DNA of 64,000 nucleotides from Telopea speciosissima. Lineage: Eukaryota; Streptophyta; Magnoliopsida; Proteales; Proteaceae. The stretch is taken from contig NC_057926.1 of the NCBI RefSeq assembly GCF_018873765.1, positions 50,459,043 through 50,523,042 on the forward strand. The letters run 5' to 3'. Both the position numbers and the translations under genes were made by a program. The notes below the pieces were generated by a model, which searched no databases, was not told the origin of the DNA, and saw nothing but the letters and a program-made list of their open reading frames with translations. Shown in pieces: positions 12,309 through 23,436 of this stretch (positions within the stretch are counted from its first letter, which is position 1; each line of letters opens with the position of its first letter).

Positions 12309-12706
12309 ATAAAGGATTTGGATCCTCTCCAATCCGCAGAAATAAGTAACTAGAGTACATGGAGGAGCCATCAATTTCTTTAAATTTCATTTCAGGTGAG
12401 CATTTTAGAGTTTAAACAATTCCTCCTCGGTGTGCATCAACACAGAACTAAAGTGAACAAATTAATATCCAAATCCAAAGCAAGCACCACCTTATGCCTC
12501 AACAGAAGCAGGTTAGAACCTAGAATTACAGCAGAGAGAGAGCAAGGGAGAGAGAGAACAAAAAACCAGCCATGAAAAATGGTGGACAACCTAATTCACA
12601 CATCTGAATGTCAGTGTTAATTCTTCAATCAATAAGACCATAGGCTGAGGAACACCCACAGAGAAGAAGTAAAACTACTAGACCAGCCACAACCCAACTC
12701 TGGAGC

Positions 12707-14117
12707 TTACCACCCACTCCTCACCTCTCTTATAATGGGCTCCATCTGGACAGGTAAGGGTGCAGAATATGCAATTTCTCCATTTTGACCCTGGCGTTGC
12801 ACACTTTTTCCATAGATGACCTCCCTCTGCAGAACCCTTCTAGGGTTTCCGTCGCCATCATTAGCTTTACTCTCCATGTATGCTTCCTCCTCCTCATAAT
12901 CCCCAGAGAAACCTCCAATTTCTTCAACTTTCCTACACAGATTTTCCATAAGCTCTCTCTGATCATCATCAGGAAATCCTAGATCAATGCCAGCTTCATG
13001 ACCACCTGAATGTGACTCATCGAAAACCCTTGTTAAATCCCCATTCTCTGCAAAGCTCACATTTTTCTTTAACTTTGATCCAAGGGCAAGCCGTTTCACC
13101 AAAATCCCGCCATGGTTGGGAGGTCTCTTAGGATCATCTTCATCATCACTAATCTGATGAAAGGATTCAAGCTCTACATGCATTCCCTCGTTATTCTCAG
13201 ATATTCCCCGAGCTTGGCTGCTCAATTTCTCCAAGAGTTCTCTCTGTTCCCCACTCAGACCACTATGATAGGTGCCCATGACTGGATCATGGGAACTTAT
13301 ACAAACCCTTGATTTCTTACTATTTTCTGCAACTCTCAAGCTCTTCGTTGCTTTAGAAGAAAGCTCCCGTCTTTTCGTGAAAAGCCCATCGACAAACTCT
13401 AAGAAACGAACCAGATCTCTGCTAACCGATTTCTTTCCATCCCTAATCATCGGATCACCACCCTGCAAATAACATGCCCAGATTGCGTTATTGCCAAGAA
13501 GAAGGGGGAAATTCACAAATGTTGTTACCCTATTTTATTCCTACCTGAATCGAATCAAGCTTGAGAAGCAAATCCATGGCTTTCTGCGAGAGAACCTCAG
13601 GCTTGATTTGGGAACCATCGGAGATTGAGGATTTCAGGCTGTTGAGACTAGCCTTAATAAAAGCTAGGTCTTTAATTTGTCGAAGGGTTTGCGATCTACG
13701 GACAAGGAAGGCACGAAAGTGGGTCTGTATGATACGGGCAGCGATGTCACGGAGAGAAATCGAAGGAGGAGGAGGTGGAGAAGGAGAAGGGGGTATTTGG
13801 TGGAGAGAGGATTCAAGAGCTTCGATGCGACGCAGGAGAGAGGAGAGAAGCGATTGGGTTTGTTGGTGTTGTTGTTGTTTCTGGTATAATTGCTTCTGAT
13901 GGAACTGGTGTTGTTGGGGTTTAAGGTACTGGGCATAGAGATGCGTTTCCGAAGATTGAAGGAGTTGAGCAGCTAGGGCTTGAAGAAGAGGATCTGTAGT
14001 TGGGGACTGAGACACCTGAGAGGGATGGGAAGAGTTGCAACTACAACAGCAGCTACAGCTGCAGCTGCTGCTGAGTTGGTTACTATTGCAATGGTGGTGA
14101 TGGGGATGAGAGGCCAT
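12707..14117 (-). CDS. BAG8: BAG family molecular chaperone regulator 8-like protein (IQ + BAG)
   Basis: Two exons, 13545-14117 and 12707-13462, join at a GT-AG intron in phase 0 and encode 442 aa. The start is the first Met of the open frame, followed by a His-rich (SHPHHHH) and then Cys/Ser-rich stretch. Gln-rich (about 67-88) and Pro/Ser-rich (109-120) segments follow. An IQ calmodulin-binding motif, IAARIIQTHFRAFLVRR, is at about 125-141, directly followed by a BAG domain (about 145-230) split by the intron. The C-terminal half is acidic and low-complexity. BAG domains bind the Hsp70 ATPase domain as nucleotide-exchange co-chaperones; the IQ motif allows calcium/calmodulin control. The order of parts matches Arabidopsis BAG8 and not the ubiquitin-like BAG1-4 group. 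BAG8 is predicted plastidial; the His/Cys-rich N terminus here gives no clear transit peptide. Confidence 0.88.
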
Positions 14118-14571
14118 AGGGCTTAGGAATGAAACAGAGAGAGCGAGAGATCTCGAGAGGGAGAAGGTCGAAGAAGAGGGTTTGTGTGATCGCGTATTTT
14201 ACCACAACCCTACCTGTGTCTACGTCACAGCGTCAGTTCTTGTCTTTCGCTTTCAGGGTATTATTGTGCTCGCGAGATTAGATGGACAATGGAGCAGAAG
14301 GCATCTTTCCGAAATTTTTAATTTTTCAAGTAACCCCTTCCACCTTTACTAAAAAAACAAAAAAGTAACCCGTTCCAGTTTCCTAATCCTACAACTTGAG
14401 TTGACTCAAACTCAATCCCTTTTTAATCTCTTATTGAAAGTGGAAGCCTTTTGGTATAAATAGATGATCAAGGGGGTTGTTACAAATTCAAGTTTCCTGA
14501 TCTAGCCAATAGCCATCTAGGATCACAACTCCGAGCCTTGATCAGGTTCTCAAACGAGGACCATTCTCATA

Positions 14572-14663
14572 CGCCCATGGGCAAGTACAATGCACTGCTA
14601 TTGTACTTGCCCATGGGCGCTCGGAATGATCATCGTGCTTTCCATGGGGGCACGATGATCATT
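14572..14663. repeat. Two adjacent perfect hairpins
   Basis: Hairpin 1 (14572-14619) has 20-bp perfect arms, CGCCCATGGGCAAGTACAAT and its complement, around an 8-base loop. Hairpin 2 (14625-14663) has 14-15-bp arms beginning AATGATCATCGTGC. They are five bases apart. They lie about 450 bp upstream of the BAG8-like start, outside any likely core promoter. Probably parts of one foldback element. Confidence 0.85.
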
Positions 14664-15139
14664 TTATGCACTTCTGTGTCTAGGCACAAGGGCAGCATAC
14701 TACACGCACGTAGATAGTGTTCTCTTTCCCATAGAAAAGTAAGGTGTTAACATCAAAACTATACAAAGACAAGGAAAGTTTTTCTCCACCATTGGATGAA
14801 TGTTCAACCACCTCCTAGAGTTCACAAATCCTTATAGGTTCTAGTATATTTCCAAAAATATCCTCTTGATCTTTTCCTTCACCTATGGTGAAAGGAAACT
14901 CTTTCATCCATCACTTTTGGACGGGTCCGGACCAATGTTGGACTTAACTTGAAGAAGTTCTTATACCTTTTCAAACTTCTTTTATAAATCTATACAAGAG
15001 GTTCATGGTTCAAACCACCACAGTGTCCACACACATAAGTGTTTTCAAAACAAAACAAAAATGGAGGGAAGTATTTTTATATTTTGAAACTTTCAAAATA
15101 ACGGATCTTTTAAAACTAAAAATCCAATGTCAAAAATCC

Positions 15140-15536
15140 AACAACCTTCTGTATTTATAGGCATATAGGTGATTGTACGTGTAGATGTGTCTTTACACAT
15201 TACCATACATGTACAGCTATGTATGAACTCATATATAGAACCCCCTATGAATGGGTGTATGTATATACAATGTTCGAGCCACGCCAAGCCGTGAGTGAGG
15301 TCGGGTACGAGTACATGCACCCATGCACCCTTATCCGTATACACATACATGCATGCTTCTACGTATAGGCATATATGTATATACATGCACCTTTACGTGG
15401 GGACATTATATATACATACATCCCATTCGTAGGGGTTCTGTATATGGGCTCATACATACCTGTACATGTACAGTAATGTGTAAAGCCACATTTATACATA
15501 CAATCACCTATATGCTTATAAATACAGAAGGTTGTT
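15140..15536. mobile_element. Foldback MITE, about 400 bp with arms of about 130 bp
   Basis: The left arm starts AACAACCTTCTGTATTTATA and contains GGTGATTGTACG, ACACATTACCATACATGTAC and GAACCCCCTATGAATGGG. The right arm holds the same words in reverse complement, ending ACAGAAGGTTGTT at 15536. Frames on both strands here (15093-15386 minus, 15323-15649 plus) are mirror readings of the repeat. Alternating purine/pyrimidine TATATACA words dominate. Confidence 0.85.
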
Positions 15537-17012
15537 ACTTTTATTTCTATTGTTATAATTTGATATTTTCATTCGATCATAAATATATACACTCACACAC
15601 ACACACACGTGTATATCAGATTGTGTCAAGTCTTATACTGATTGCCTAGAATCCTATTTCTAACATTGACACCTCTAGGTGGGATAGTGGGTGAAGAGAA
15701 ATTTTCTTCTTAAATCTCAATGAAAATATACACTACTCTTGCACTACCCTTTACATTCGAGCTGTTCGTACACTACTTTTGCACTACCCTTTACATCTGA
15801 GATGTTCGAGCCACATGGTAGGTTGATTTGATTACCTTGCATAGATAGACGGTGATATACTATGGATTTTTCAAATGTAGGATTCTATGGGCCATGAGTA
15901 ACTAAAGAATAGAAAAGATTTTTCCAGAGTCTTAGGTATGAGATTGAGAAGTGCATGATAAATACCGCCAAAGCCCAATATTGCAAAGAAAATTAAGTAA
16001 AATATACCAGACACAAAGTATGGAAAGATGTCTATAATTTTCCCACCAAGACCCACCCCACCCTAGAGTAATTAGATGGGAAGTAAAATTAATCCTTTGT
16101 TCATATATGGACTTATCTAATACGAAATGAGCCACTTCAAATAGGTTCATCGACATATAAGACTTTCAATTGTTTGTTGGAAATTTATAGCAAAAGGTTT
16201 TCTTAGCAAGTGCCCATGGAAAGACATTTTTCCAACCAAGCGGCCTTTGTGGGAATTTCCTTGTTTGTTTTTTTCAAATGAAAGGTCAATGTGGGGTTAT
16301 TTGACCTATTTATGCCCTGTGGGCCTATTTCTACTAGAAGATGGTCTGGGCCTAAGCTGAAGTTTTGGAGGCCCATAGTTAGAACCCAATCTTAACCTCA
16401 GATTTGAGCTTGTCCAGCTTGAACCCAATCTATGAAAAACTAGACTAGCATGCACAATTTAAACCTAGACCCAAAATGGATGAGCCTTCTTGCACCCACG
16501 GTTTGAGGACTCGGTATCAGATCGTCTGAATCGGGGCCATTAGAGGAAACCTTTACTGATTATCGACATGATCAGGTACCACTTCTTCCCGGGATGATTC
16601 TAGCCTTCAGCAATAGACGGTCCAGATGAATTCATATACAAGCGTCCCACCTTGGCCTTCAGATTTGAATAGTGCAATGAAATTGAAAGGAATTGTAATA
16701 TTTCATACTGAAATGACTATAACAACCTTACATCCCAAGTGAAAATCTCTAGCGCAAGTAATGTTAATTATGTCAAGGAAAAAAGAATGCCACCTGGTTG
16801 GGTCACACACCGCCAGATGCGCGAAATGACCATCAAGAGTTGATCTCTCTCTCTCTCTCTCTCGCCCCTGGTGAGGAAAGTACAAGAAAGAAAAACCTTC
16901 TCCAATGTCGACCAACATCTTCGAAGCCTGCAAATGGAGTGGCGGTAGCTGAAGTTGTAAGGTGCGTGTGGTAACTGTTCTGTTACTCCGGTACCAGCAC
17001 GGGTTTCAATTT
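15537..17012. other. Intergenic stretch, no gene recognised
   Basis: This contains a CA-repeat near 15596-15612 and a CT microsatellite at about 16842-16863. No domain-bearing frame was found on either strand. It leads into the promoter of the U5-like gene. Confidence 0.45.
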
Positions 17013-17064
17013 AGTCCCACATCGTATAAGAGACGAAAGTAGTATGGTGCGAAGGCTTATATAA
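17013..17064 (+). promoter_or_regulatory. snRNA-type promoter: USE plus TATA box
   Basis: AGTCCCACATCG at 17013-17024 matches the plant snRNA upstream sequence element (consensus RTCCCACATCG). A TATA box, TTATATAA, is at 17057-17064. The gap of 32 bases is the long spacing of Pol II snRNA genes (U1, U2, U4, U5). Pol III U6 genes have a gap about 10 bp shorter. Transcription should start about 30 bp downstream, which is where the U5-like RNA begins. Confidence 0.88.
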
Positions 17065-17090
17065 TTGGAGGCTCAAGGATACCTGAAGCA

Positions 17091-17216
17091 CACAGCCGCT
17101 TGGTGAGTACAGAGCAAACTATTCTTTTGCATTTTACTAAAGAATACCGTGTAGTCGCCACCATAATCCGACATACGCCAATTTTTTAAGGGTCTTTCTC
17201 GACAGGGCGAGGCCCT
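17091..17216 (+). ncRNA. U5: U5 spliceosomal snRNA (possible variant copy)
   Basis: The transcribed region has the U5 plan. Stem Ic (ATTCTTT 17121-17127 with AAAGAAT 17139-17145) closes an 11-base loop, TGCATTTTACT. ACCGTGTAGTCGCCACC returns to pair with TTGGTGA near 17100. An Sm site, AATTTTTTAAG, lies at 17180-17190, and a 3' stem-loop (GGGTCT ... AGGCCC) at 17190-17215. AGTCTTAA at 17227 resembles the plant snRNA 3' box. U5 aligns exon ends in both the major and minor spliceosomes through loop I. Loop I normally reads GCCUUUUAC; here it is GCATTTTAC, one change. Ends are estimates. The intact promoter, stems and Sm site suggest a live gene, but the loop change leaves room for a minor variant or a recent pseudogene. 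Confidence 0.85.
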
Positions 17217-17230
17217 ATAATTTTTTAGTC

Positions 17231-18150
17231 TTAAATGGTTTTGCCTTAGTTTATCTAATGAGAGCTGTACATCTTTGTTGGGTATGAAATGGAGATTCCT
17301 TATAGAATTTGATAAAAGGGGGTGAGACATCTATGACTTTATTTTTGAGCTTCCGTTGGGTAAAACCTTGAAAATTTTATGGGAGAGGGTTCATTAGAGC
17401 CAATGGGGATAGGAAAGCCATCCAATGGAGAGCGTGGAACGATAGAAATAAAGATAGAGAGCACTAGTGGAACCTATGGCACGTGATACAGAAGAAATAT
17501 ATCCATCACTCATAACATGACACGGGGACAAAGCTAAGAAGATTTAGCATAACAAGGATTCAGCTCCCTAATAAAGGAAGGAATTAACACATAAGCATAC
17601 AAATAGAAGCTTTCCATAATAGGATTCTCCATACTCATCCCGTCTCCCAAAAGGAAATTACTAACTTGGGAAAATGACATATCAAGGAGGGACTCTCACC
17701 ACTACCTTGAGCTTTCGAACATTTCACTACAAATACAGCCTCCTCCATGGAGCAAGGTATGATCAATTATCTCAATTACTCTAAACTCTTGTGATTTTGC
17801 TCTGTTACTCTTGATAGTTGCCAGAAAGCTGACTTAGACATCAGAGAGTCTTTGTCGGAGCCTGCTTCGGCCCTCTTACAGTGTTCCATTCCTTGACTTC
17901 CATAGGTTGATTGCCTAGCGTAGCTCTTGCCAGAGGAAAAATAGTTTTCTGTAGCAACACCACATATTAAGAGAGATTTTTCCCAAATTGTATTTAGCAT
18001 GAGGTATCTTTGAGATGCCGATGGAAGCTACACTAGCAGCTCCTCTCTGCTAATGCATTCTCTATCCTCTTGTCCCAATTATTTGCGAGTGGTAAACCTC
18101 CCCCCTCAATTGTGATGGGTTCTCCATTATGCTAGTCCAAAGAACCTTCA
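17231..18150. other. Intergenic stretch, no gene recognised
   Basis: Unique-looking AT-rich DNA without domain-bearing frames. Nothing else supportable was seen. Confidence 0.4.
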
Positions 18151-18159
18151 CCCTTTTAT

Positions 18160-18297
18160 ATTTTTTTTGGGAATTGGAGAGCTTTAATAGGGGGGAGGGA
18201 GACAGGGGATGGGGATAGCCCCAGGGTGGTTTGAACTCATGACCTCTTATTTGAGGAATTGGTCTTTTGCCAACTCAGCTGACCCCTTGGGGTCTCT
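18160..18297 (-). mobile_element. tRNA-derived SINE, with target-site duplication
   Basis: On the minus strand it begins GACCCCAAGGGGTCAGCTGAGTTGGC (box A-like, in 18266-18297), followed by AAGAGGTCATGAGTTCAAACC (box B-like). It ends in an A-rich tail (poly-T near 18160-18168). The 9-bp direct repeat CCCTTTTAT flanks it at 18151-18159 and 18298-18306. The tRNA-like head is shared with the SINE at 28.2 kb. Confidence 0.85.
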
Positions 18298-18540
18298 CCC
18301 TTTTATTTTACTTCACTCCCAACCCAAAAGGACTTAGATAACAGGCAAACTTGAGCCCACCCAAGCCCATCCATAATTTGAGACTTTGTGCTGGGATTTT
18401 CAACCTGTTGGAAAAAGCAAGGCCAAGCCTTCTCAGCCTTCAGCCATCAGGGTCGGATTGAGTCTGGGCTGAGATATTCCAGCAACCCCAAGGTGGGTCT
18501 AGATTTTTAAAAACCCAGCCCGGTTGCACCCAGAGGCCCA

Positions 18541-19287
18541 TTAATTGTGATCGTGATTGTTTATGTTACCTTGTACCTTATCTTCCTATTTTTAGGAGAG
18601 GCGGTTCGTGGAGTTTGATTCCTATAAGGAGTCAGAAAAAACGGAAAGTTGTCCTTTTGGTCCCTTCCCTGTAGGGCGATCGAAAGTCTGAGACACGAAA
18701 GACCATGATATTTGTATTCAAACTTTTTGCTTTAGTTCTGCCACATGTTGACTACTCATTGCTGAGCCGTTTTTATTCATATATTTAGTGGTTTTCTTAT
18801 CTCTTGTCGTGTCTCTTTGATGAAGATTTAAGGAGAAAGTTTTTTTCCCCAACGTGGATGAAGAGAATTTAATCATTGGAGTCATGGTTCAAGTTATTGG
18901 TATTATGTTAGACGCATTCGTCGATATGTATCAATATTGCTGATATATGATATAGATATGATACCAAACTAGTGGTATCAATACAAGAGAGGGTAAAATG
19001 ATCTGAAAAAAAGAAGCAAAGATATCGTTATTTGAGGGAAAAAGGTCCAATCCAGCCTAATATGGTCGATCCATATCAGAATTGGCATCCGTACCAATAT
19101 CGGCTGAGACCTATACAAATATCGATACCGAAGACCTTGGTTGGGGTGTCATTATTTTGAATACCCCTTGTTATACGAAATTCAAAATACCCCTTTCTGT
19201 GATTCCAAGAATCTCATCCAATCATCCATGAATTAAGAAATTCTCTTTTCACCGTGGATGAAGGAAAAGTCCGCTATAAGAAGAAAA
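18541..19287. repeat. Dispersed repeat, copy 1 (about 745 bp)
   Basis: Shares its whole length, with moderate divergence, with 24890-25632 in the same orientation. Both start TTAATTGTGATCG and contain TTAGGAGAGGCGGTT, GATGAAGAGAATTTAATCAT and GATATATGATATAGATATGA, then end near the word TTCTCTTTTCACC. No coding frame is shared. Likely LTR or other transposon pieces; class not determined. Confidence 0.8.
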
Positions 19288-19344
19288 CCACTAGGGGACT
19301 CTTTTTAACATTTTCTTAGGTTTCAATAAGATATTCAAACATTT

Positions 19345-20095
19345 TTAAATAGGGAGAGCGTCCTATGAGCTGATGGAATGGGGGAACCCGCCATTTGGGA
19401 GTACAAGACACAATTCGTCAAAAGGAGCAGAGACAAGAGACTGTGTGAGGAGAGAGAAAGAAAGCCCGTTGACTTAGTCTATACCGCTTGCTCAGAGGCA
19501 CTTTTGTATTTTAAATAATAATAGTTATATTGTAATTTTTTATTTTTTACATGTACATTTATGAAGTAAATTTATAATTATTTATTTTCTATGAAAGGTT
19601 CAAGTAAAATATCTAACACTATAAAAATAAAAATAAAAAATAAAAAACAACAACAACAACAACAACAACAATTGATGCCATTGACAGTAATATATGATTC
19701 TATAATAATATAGTAGAACTAAATGAAATTCTATTTCTATATAAGCAATTGTTGTTTATTTTTTGGTAGTTGTTCGTTTTTTGAAGTGTTAAAATATCTT
19801 ATTCAAATCTTTCCTAGAAATTAAATAATTTATAAAATTTATTTCATAAATATACTACACAAAATGTGTAAAATAATATTTCACATTATATTATTACTAG
19901 TATTAGTTTTATTGATGAAATTATTATTATGAGAAAATTGTTCTCTGAACAAGCTGTGTAGCTATGGTAGTAGGCTCTCTATCTATCTCACTCCTCCTGA
20001 CATTCTCTCTCCTCTCCACTCTTATTGACCAAGTATGTCCCACTCTCCCCATTGGCTCCCCCACCCCATCGGCTCAGAATGCATTTGGTCAAATT
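19345..20095. mobile_element. Large foldback element, about 750 bp
   Basis: The left arm (about 19350-19625) runs AGGGAGAGCGTCCTATGAGC through ACCGCTTGCTCAGAGGCA and TTATGAAGTAAATTTATAAT to a (CAA)n tract. The right arm (about 19785-20095) carries the same blocks in reverse complement, ending CCCATCGGCTCAGAATGCA. Arms are about 300 bp and roughly 75-80% alike by eye. No coding sequence. Confidence 0.85.
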
Positions 20096-20497
20096 AACTC
20101 ATATTTAGAAAATAATATTCTTTAAATCTTAAATTCAAACAAAAATTTACTGGGACACTTAAGGAATGAAGCGCGTAAGAGTAGACAACCATATTTTACA
20201 ACATTGTGATTAGATATTCGAGGCAATTACAACATAGATATCTGGCACGCGTTAGTAAAAATATTCTCAATCCAGCTTAGACTCCATGTTGTATTGAAGT
20301 TTGAAGAAGAAAATATGATGCAATTGTTATGTTTTGTGTTTCATAATGAACTATTATTATTCAATTCATAGTTATCTGATTATCTAAATATTAGTTCATT
20401 TTAGTTTGTCATCCATAAAATTGAAACTCACTAGCTATTACATGTAAAAATTAGAAAGAAGAATTTTTAAATAATTCATGTATTTTAATGGTTATTT

Positions 20498-20835
20498 TAA
20501 CATTTTCTTAAGTTTCAATAAGCTATTCAAACATTTTTAAATAGGGAGAGGGTCCTCTGAGCCGACAGAATGTGGGAGCCAGCCAATTGGGAGTACAAGA
20601 CACAATTCATCAATAATGTCAGAGAGGAGAGAATGTGTGAGGATAGAGAAAGAAATCCCGTTGATGTAGTTTATATTGCTTGTTTGGAAATACTTTTTCC
20701 TTTTAAATAATAATAATTATATTATAATTTTTATTTTTCACATGTAAATTAATAAAATAAAATATATAAAATTATTTATTTTCTAGGAAAGAATCAAGTA
20801 ACATATCTAACAGGTCTAAAAACAAAAGACTACAA
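20498..20835. mobile_element. Half copy (one arm) of the 19.3-kb foldback element
   Basis: A single left-type arm in the same orientation as 19320-19625. It begins TTAACATTTTCTTAAG and continues GGGTCCTCTGAGCCGACAG to TATCTAACAGG. The opposite arm is absent, so it is either a broken copy or an arm lost by deletion. Confidence 0.8.
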
Positions 20836-21289
20836 TTGTTTATAGCCTAATAAATAAGTTGGTTCATACAATGTCAGAGTGCAGCTTTGAATCAATACGA
20901 GGAAGGGTAACAAATCATCCAATAAGGGCATTTATTGAAAAGAGGGCGTGAGGTCCACGGATGAGATATGAGAGGGCAAGGCCTGCACCAGAATCCGCAC
21001 ATTGGCATCGTGTTTCTCTTTTGATTGGATATAAACGTGTCAAAGCCTGACCAATGAAGTCGAGCCCGACTAGTTGACACCCTTACATTGACCTGTAGAT
21101 CTTCAAGCGCAGTCAAAATGTTTAATAACGACCGACAAGAATCTACATATTGATGTCGTGTTTCTTTTCTAATGATTAAACGTGTCTATGCCTAATCTAT
21201 GAAGCTAACTAAATTAACGAAATTGTGTGACATCAAAGCATGGCCTTAATTGGTGGGAACAATACTCCTTAAAGCCCAACCAATTGACG

Positions 21290-21582
21290 GACCTGAATCC
21301 TCTCTAGCGTGCTAGCCCCTCCAGTGTGCATCCAATGGCTAGAGGCACCTGGGCACACACCCCGAGTTCCTCCAACCGTTGGATGGACCAGAATCTTCTG
21401 CAGTACTGGCAGGGTGGCGGTGCACATCCGATGGCACAGTAGAGGCCAGGTGGCACACATGGCACACATGGCCTCTGCTGTGCCTCCGGATGTGCATTGC
21501 CACCCCGCCGATACTGCAGAGGAATTTAATACCCATTGGATGCGTTGGAGGGGCTGGCGCAGTGCTGGAGAGGATTAATTTC
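21290..21582. mobile_element. Foldback MITE, about 290 bp, GC-richer than surroundings
   Basis: The ends are inverted: CTCTCTAGCGTGCTAGCCCC on the left, and GGGGCTGGCGCAGTGCTGGAGAGGA closing the right end at 21555-21579. The centre pairs again: GGGTGGCGGTGCACATCCGA with TCCGGATGTGCATTGCCACC. All local frames on both strands are mirror readings. A one-arm relative is at 25.83-25.94 kb. Confidence 0.85.
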
Positions 21583-22410
21583 TTTCCCTAGTTGAGATGT
21601 TCTAGCAAAGTGAAAATGTCTAGGTGGGAGTGACAATGACTGTAGAGTGTAATGTAGTACTAAATTTTCTCAGGTAGCCAAAGCCAAAAACAGGAACACT
21701 CTCCCCTGCAAAGATCCAAACCACCCCTTTATTGTTTTGTCACTTGAACATAATCTAAATTGAATGACCCATCGATTCAAGCGTGCCCCTGTCAATAAAT
21801 AAATACATATAGCACCGGGCCCTTGCAACAGAGATTGGCTCTCAACCCCTTCTCTTTCTCAATAAGATTAGCTCATTAGCTATTGTAATACTATTATTAG
21901 GGATGAAGACGAAGGCCCCTCCACATCCATCGCCATGATCACAGCTCAGTTACAGAGATGTGATTCATCAGTTTCAGAGATGAACTGGAACTGTCATCTC
22001 CACTGACCAAAACTGACGATTTAAGAGACCTTAGTATCTCACTCCAATCAATCTAATCAAACAAAGAAAACTAACTAGTAAAACCTGGGCCCAAAGAATT
22101 CACATTCAGCCATTCCCATCTAAACAATCTTCATAAGATGATTAGAAGTTTAGAACACAACCAATCCAAATGAAAAAGAAGGTATAATTTCATTTCATTA
22201 TCTTTCTAATACAAAAAAATTCCACCTAAAAAATGTAATAATTCTAATCAATCCTAAAATTACATCTGGATTCTCTGGATCGAACATGGTAGAGTTCACA
22301 AATCACACTGCAACTAATCCATGGAAGGGGGTGGACTTCTGTATTGTTTCTTCTTTTTCTTTAATTATATATTATAGCTAAGAAATTATTATTAATGGTT
22401 GAGAACACCA
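21583..22410. other. 3' flank of the PLATZ gene; no gene seen
   Basis: AT-rich DNA with the probable 3' UTR of the minus-strand PLATZ gene at its right end. An ATTATATATTATAGC stretch near 22363 might contribute to 3'-end formation. No repeats or frames of note. Confidence 0.4.
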
Positions 22411-23436
22411 TCAGAATAGAGGAGATCTGCGGGAAATTCCTTTTCTCTTGTGCGATCGCTTCGTAGGCTTCAATGCTGAAGAACTCTCTATCTGCTGCTG
22501 ATCACTCGATTTCGGCACATACTCTGCATCTTGATTTTCTTTCATGGCTACCTCATTTTCTGAAATTGGAAGTTGTATTAATGGAGGACTAGGACTCTTA
22601 TCCCTTTCCTTCTGTGCAACTTCCGAAACCTGCACAATCCAGAAACAAAATTCAGATTTTAATTCTCTTCTAGATTCTTCCAATAAAAACCGATCCAAAA
22701 GAAAAATTATGAATTGGGTATTTAGATTTTACCTTGCAAGCGATCGAACAGAATCTGTTATCCTCCTGTACGAATCTATAGCATACTTCACAAGCTGTGC
22801 TGCTGTGTGTCGTCCCTGTTTTGAGTTGTGGACGAGGATGCACAAATATGACCTTTGCATTATTCGACAGATATGTCTGCAAGACCAATTAAGATTAAAC
22901 CACAAGAATTGCAAATTAACATGAAACAGAGATTGAAGAAAGAAAAATAGAGATTAATACTTGGACTCCGGAAATGTCCATATACTTCTGCATGACATCG
23001 ACACGAACAACGTTATTATAAACATATTTGCGGATCTGAAGCTGTTCATGAAGTTCATGAGTAGAAGATGCGATGCAATGCTGGCAGAAACATTCGTTAC
23101 AGTTGATGCAGAATATATTCATCTCGTTTTTGCGGAGTTCATGATGAATTACACAAGAATCATAGAATTTGCTCGTTATAAATGAATCGATCCATTCCGG
23201 CAACTTGTTCTTCATCGTCATCTGCTTCTTCTTCTTCAGATTTTTTCGGGCAATCTTATTCCAACAAAATTTGAATCAGTATAACCATTGAAACTTAAAA
23301 TTCATTAAAACTTCAAATTATAAAGAACTGAAAATACCCTAAAAACGAATCAAGAAAATAGAGATTTTAGCGGAATTCAGAACCAGAAAGACAAGAAAAC
23401 TTAAAGAACAGATAAATAAGAAGATAATCTCACCAT
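22411..23436 (-). CDS. PLATZ-type zinc-dependent DNA-binding transcription factor
   Basis: Three coding exons, 22961-23221, 22733-22876 and 22411-22629, join in phase 0 at GT-AG introns and give 208 aa. The PLATZ domain spans about residues 8-140. It has PEWIDSFITSKFYDSC, HHELRKNEMNIFCINCNECF, CQHC, IRKYVYNNVVRVDVM, AKVIFVHPRPQ and the second Cys cluster ACEVC ... RFCSIACK. The C terminus is basic and ends KRKGISRRSPLF, as in many PLATZ proteins. These factors bind A/T-rich DNA with zinc and mostly repress transcription. An upstream exon probably ends exactly with ATG at 23434-23436, before a GTGAG donor; spliced to 23221 this gives an extra in-frame Met. A TATA-like CTATATATTAG (minus) lies near 23601-23611. 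Which PLATZ subgroup is not resolved. Confidence 0.92.

Noticed and set aside
13561-13936. Plus- and minus-strand alternative frames in BAG8-like exon 1
   Set aside because: Low-complexity shadows of the IQ/BAG coding frame.
22544-22924. 126-aa plus-strand frame
   Set aside because: Antisense to PLATZ exons and introns, whose minus-strand reading is clearly the conserved one.
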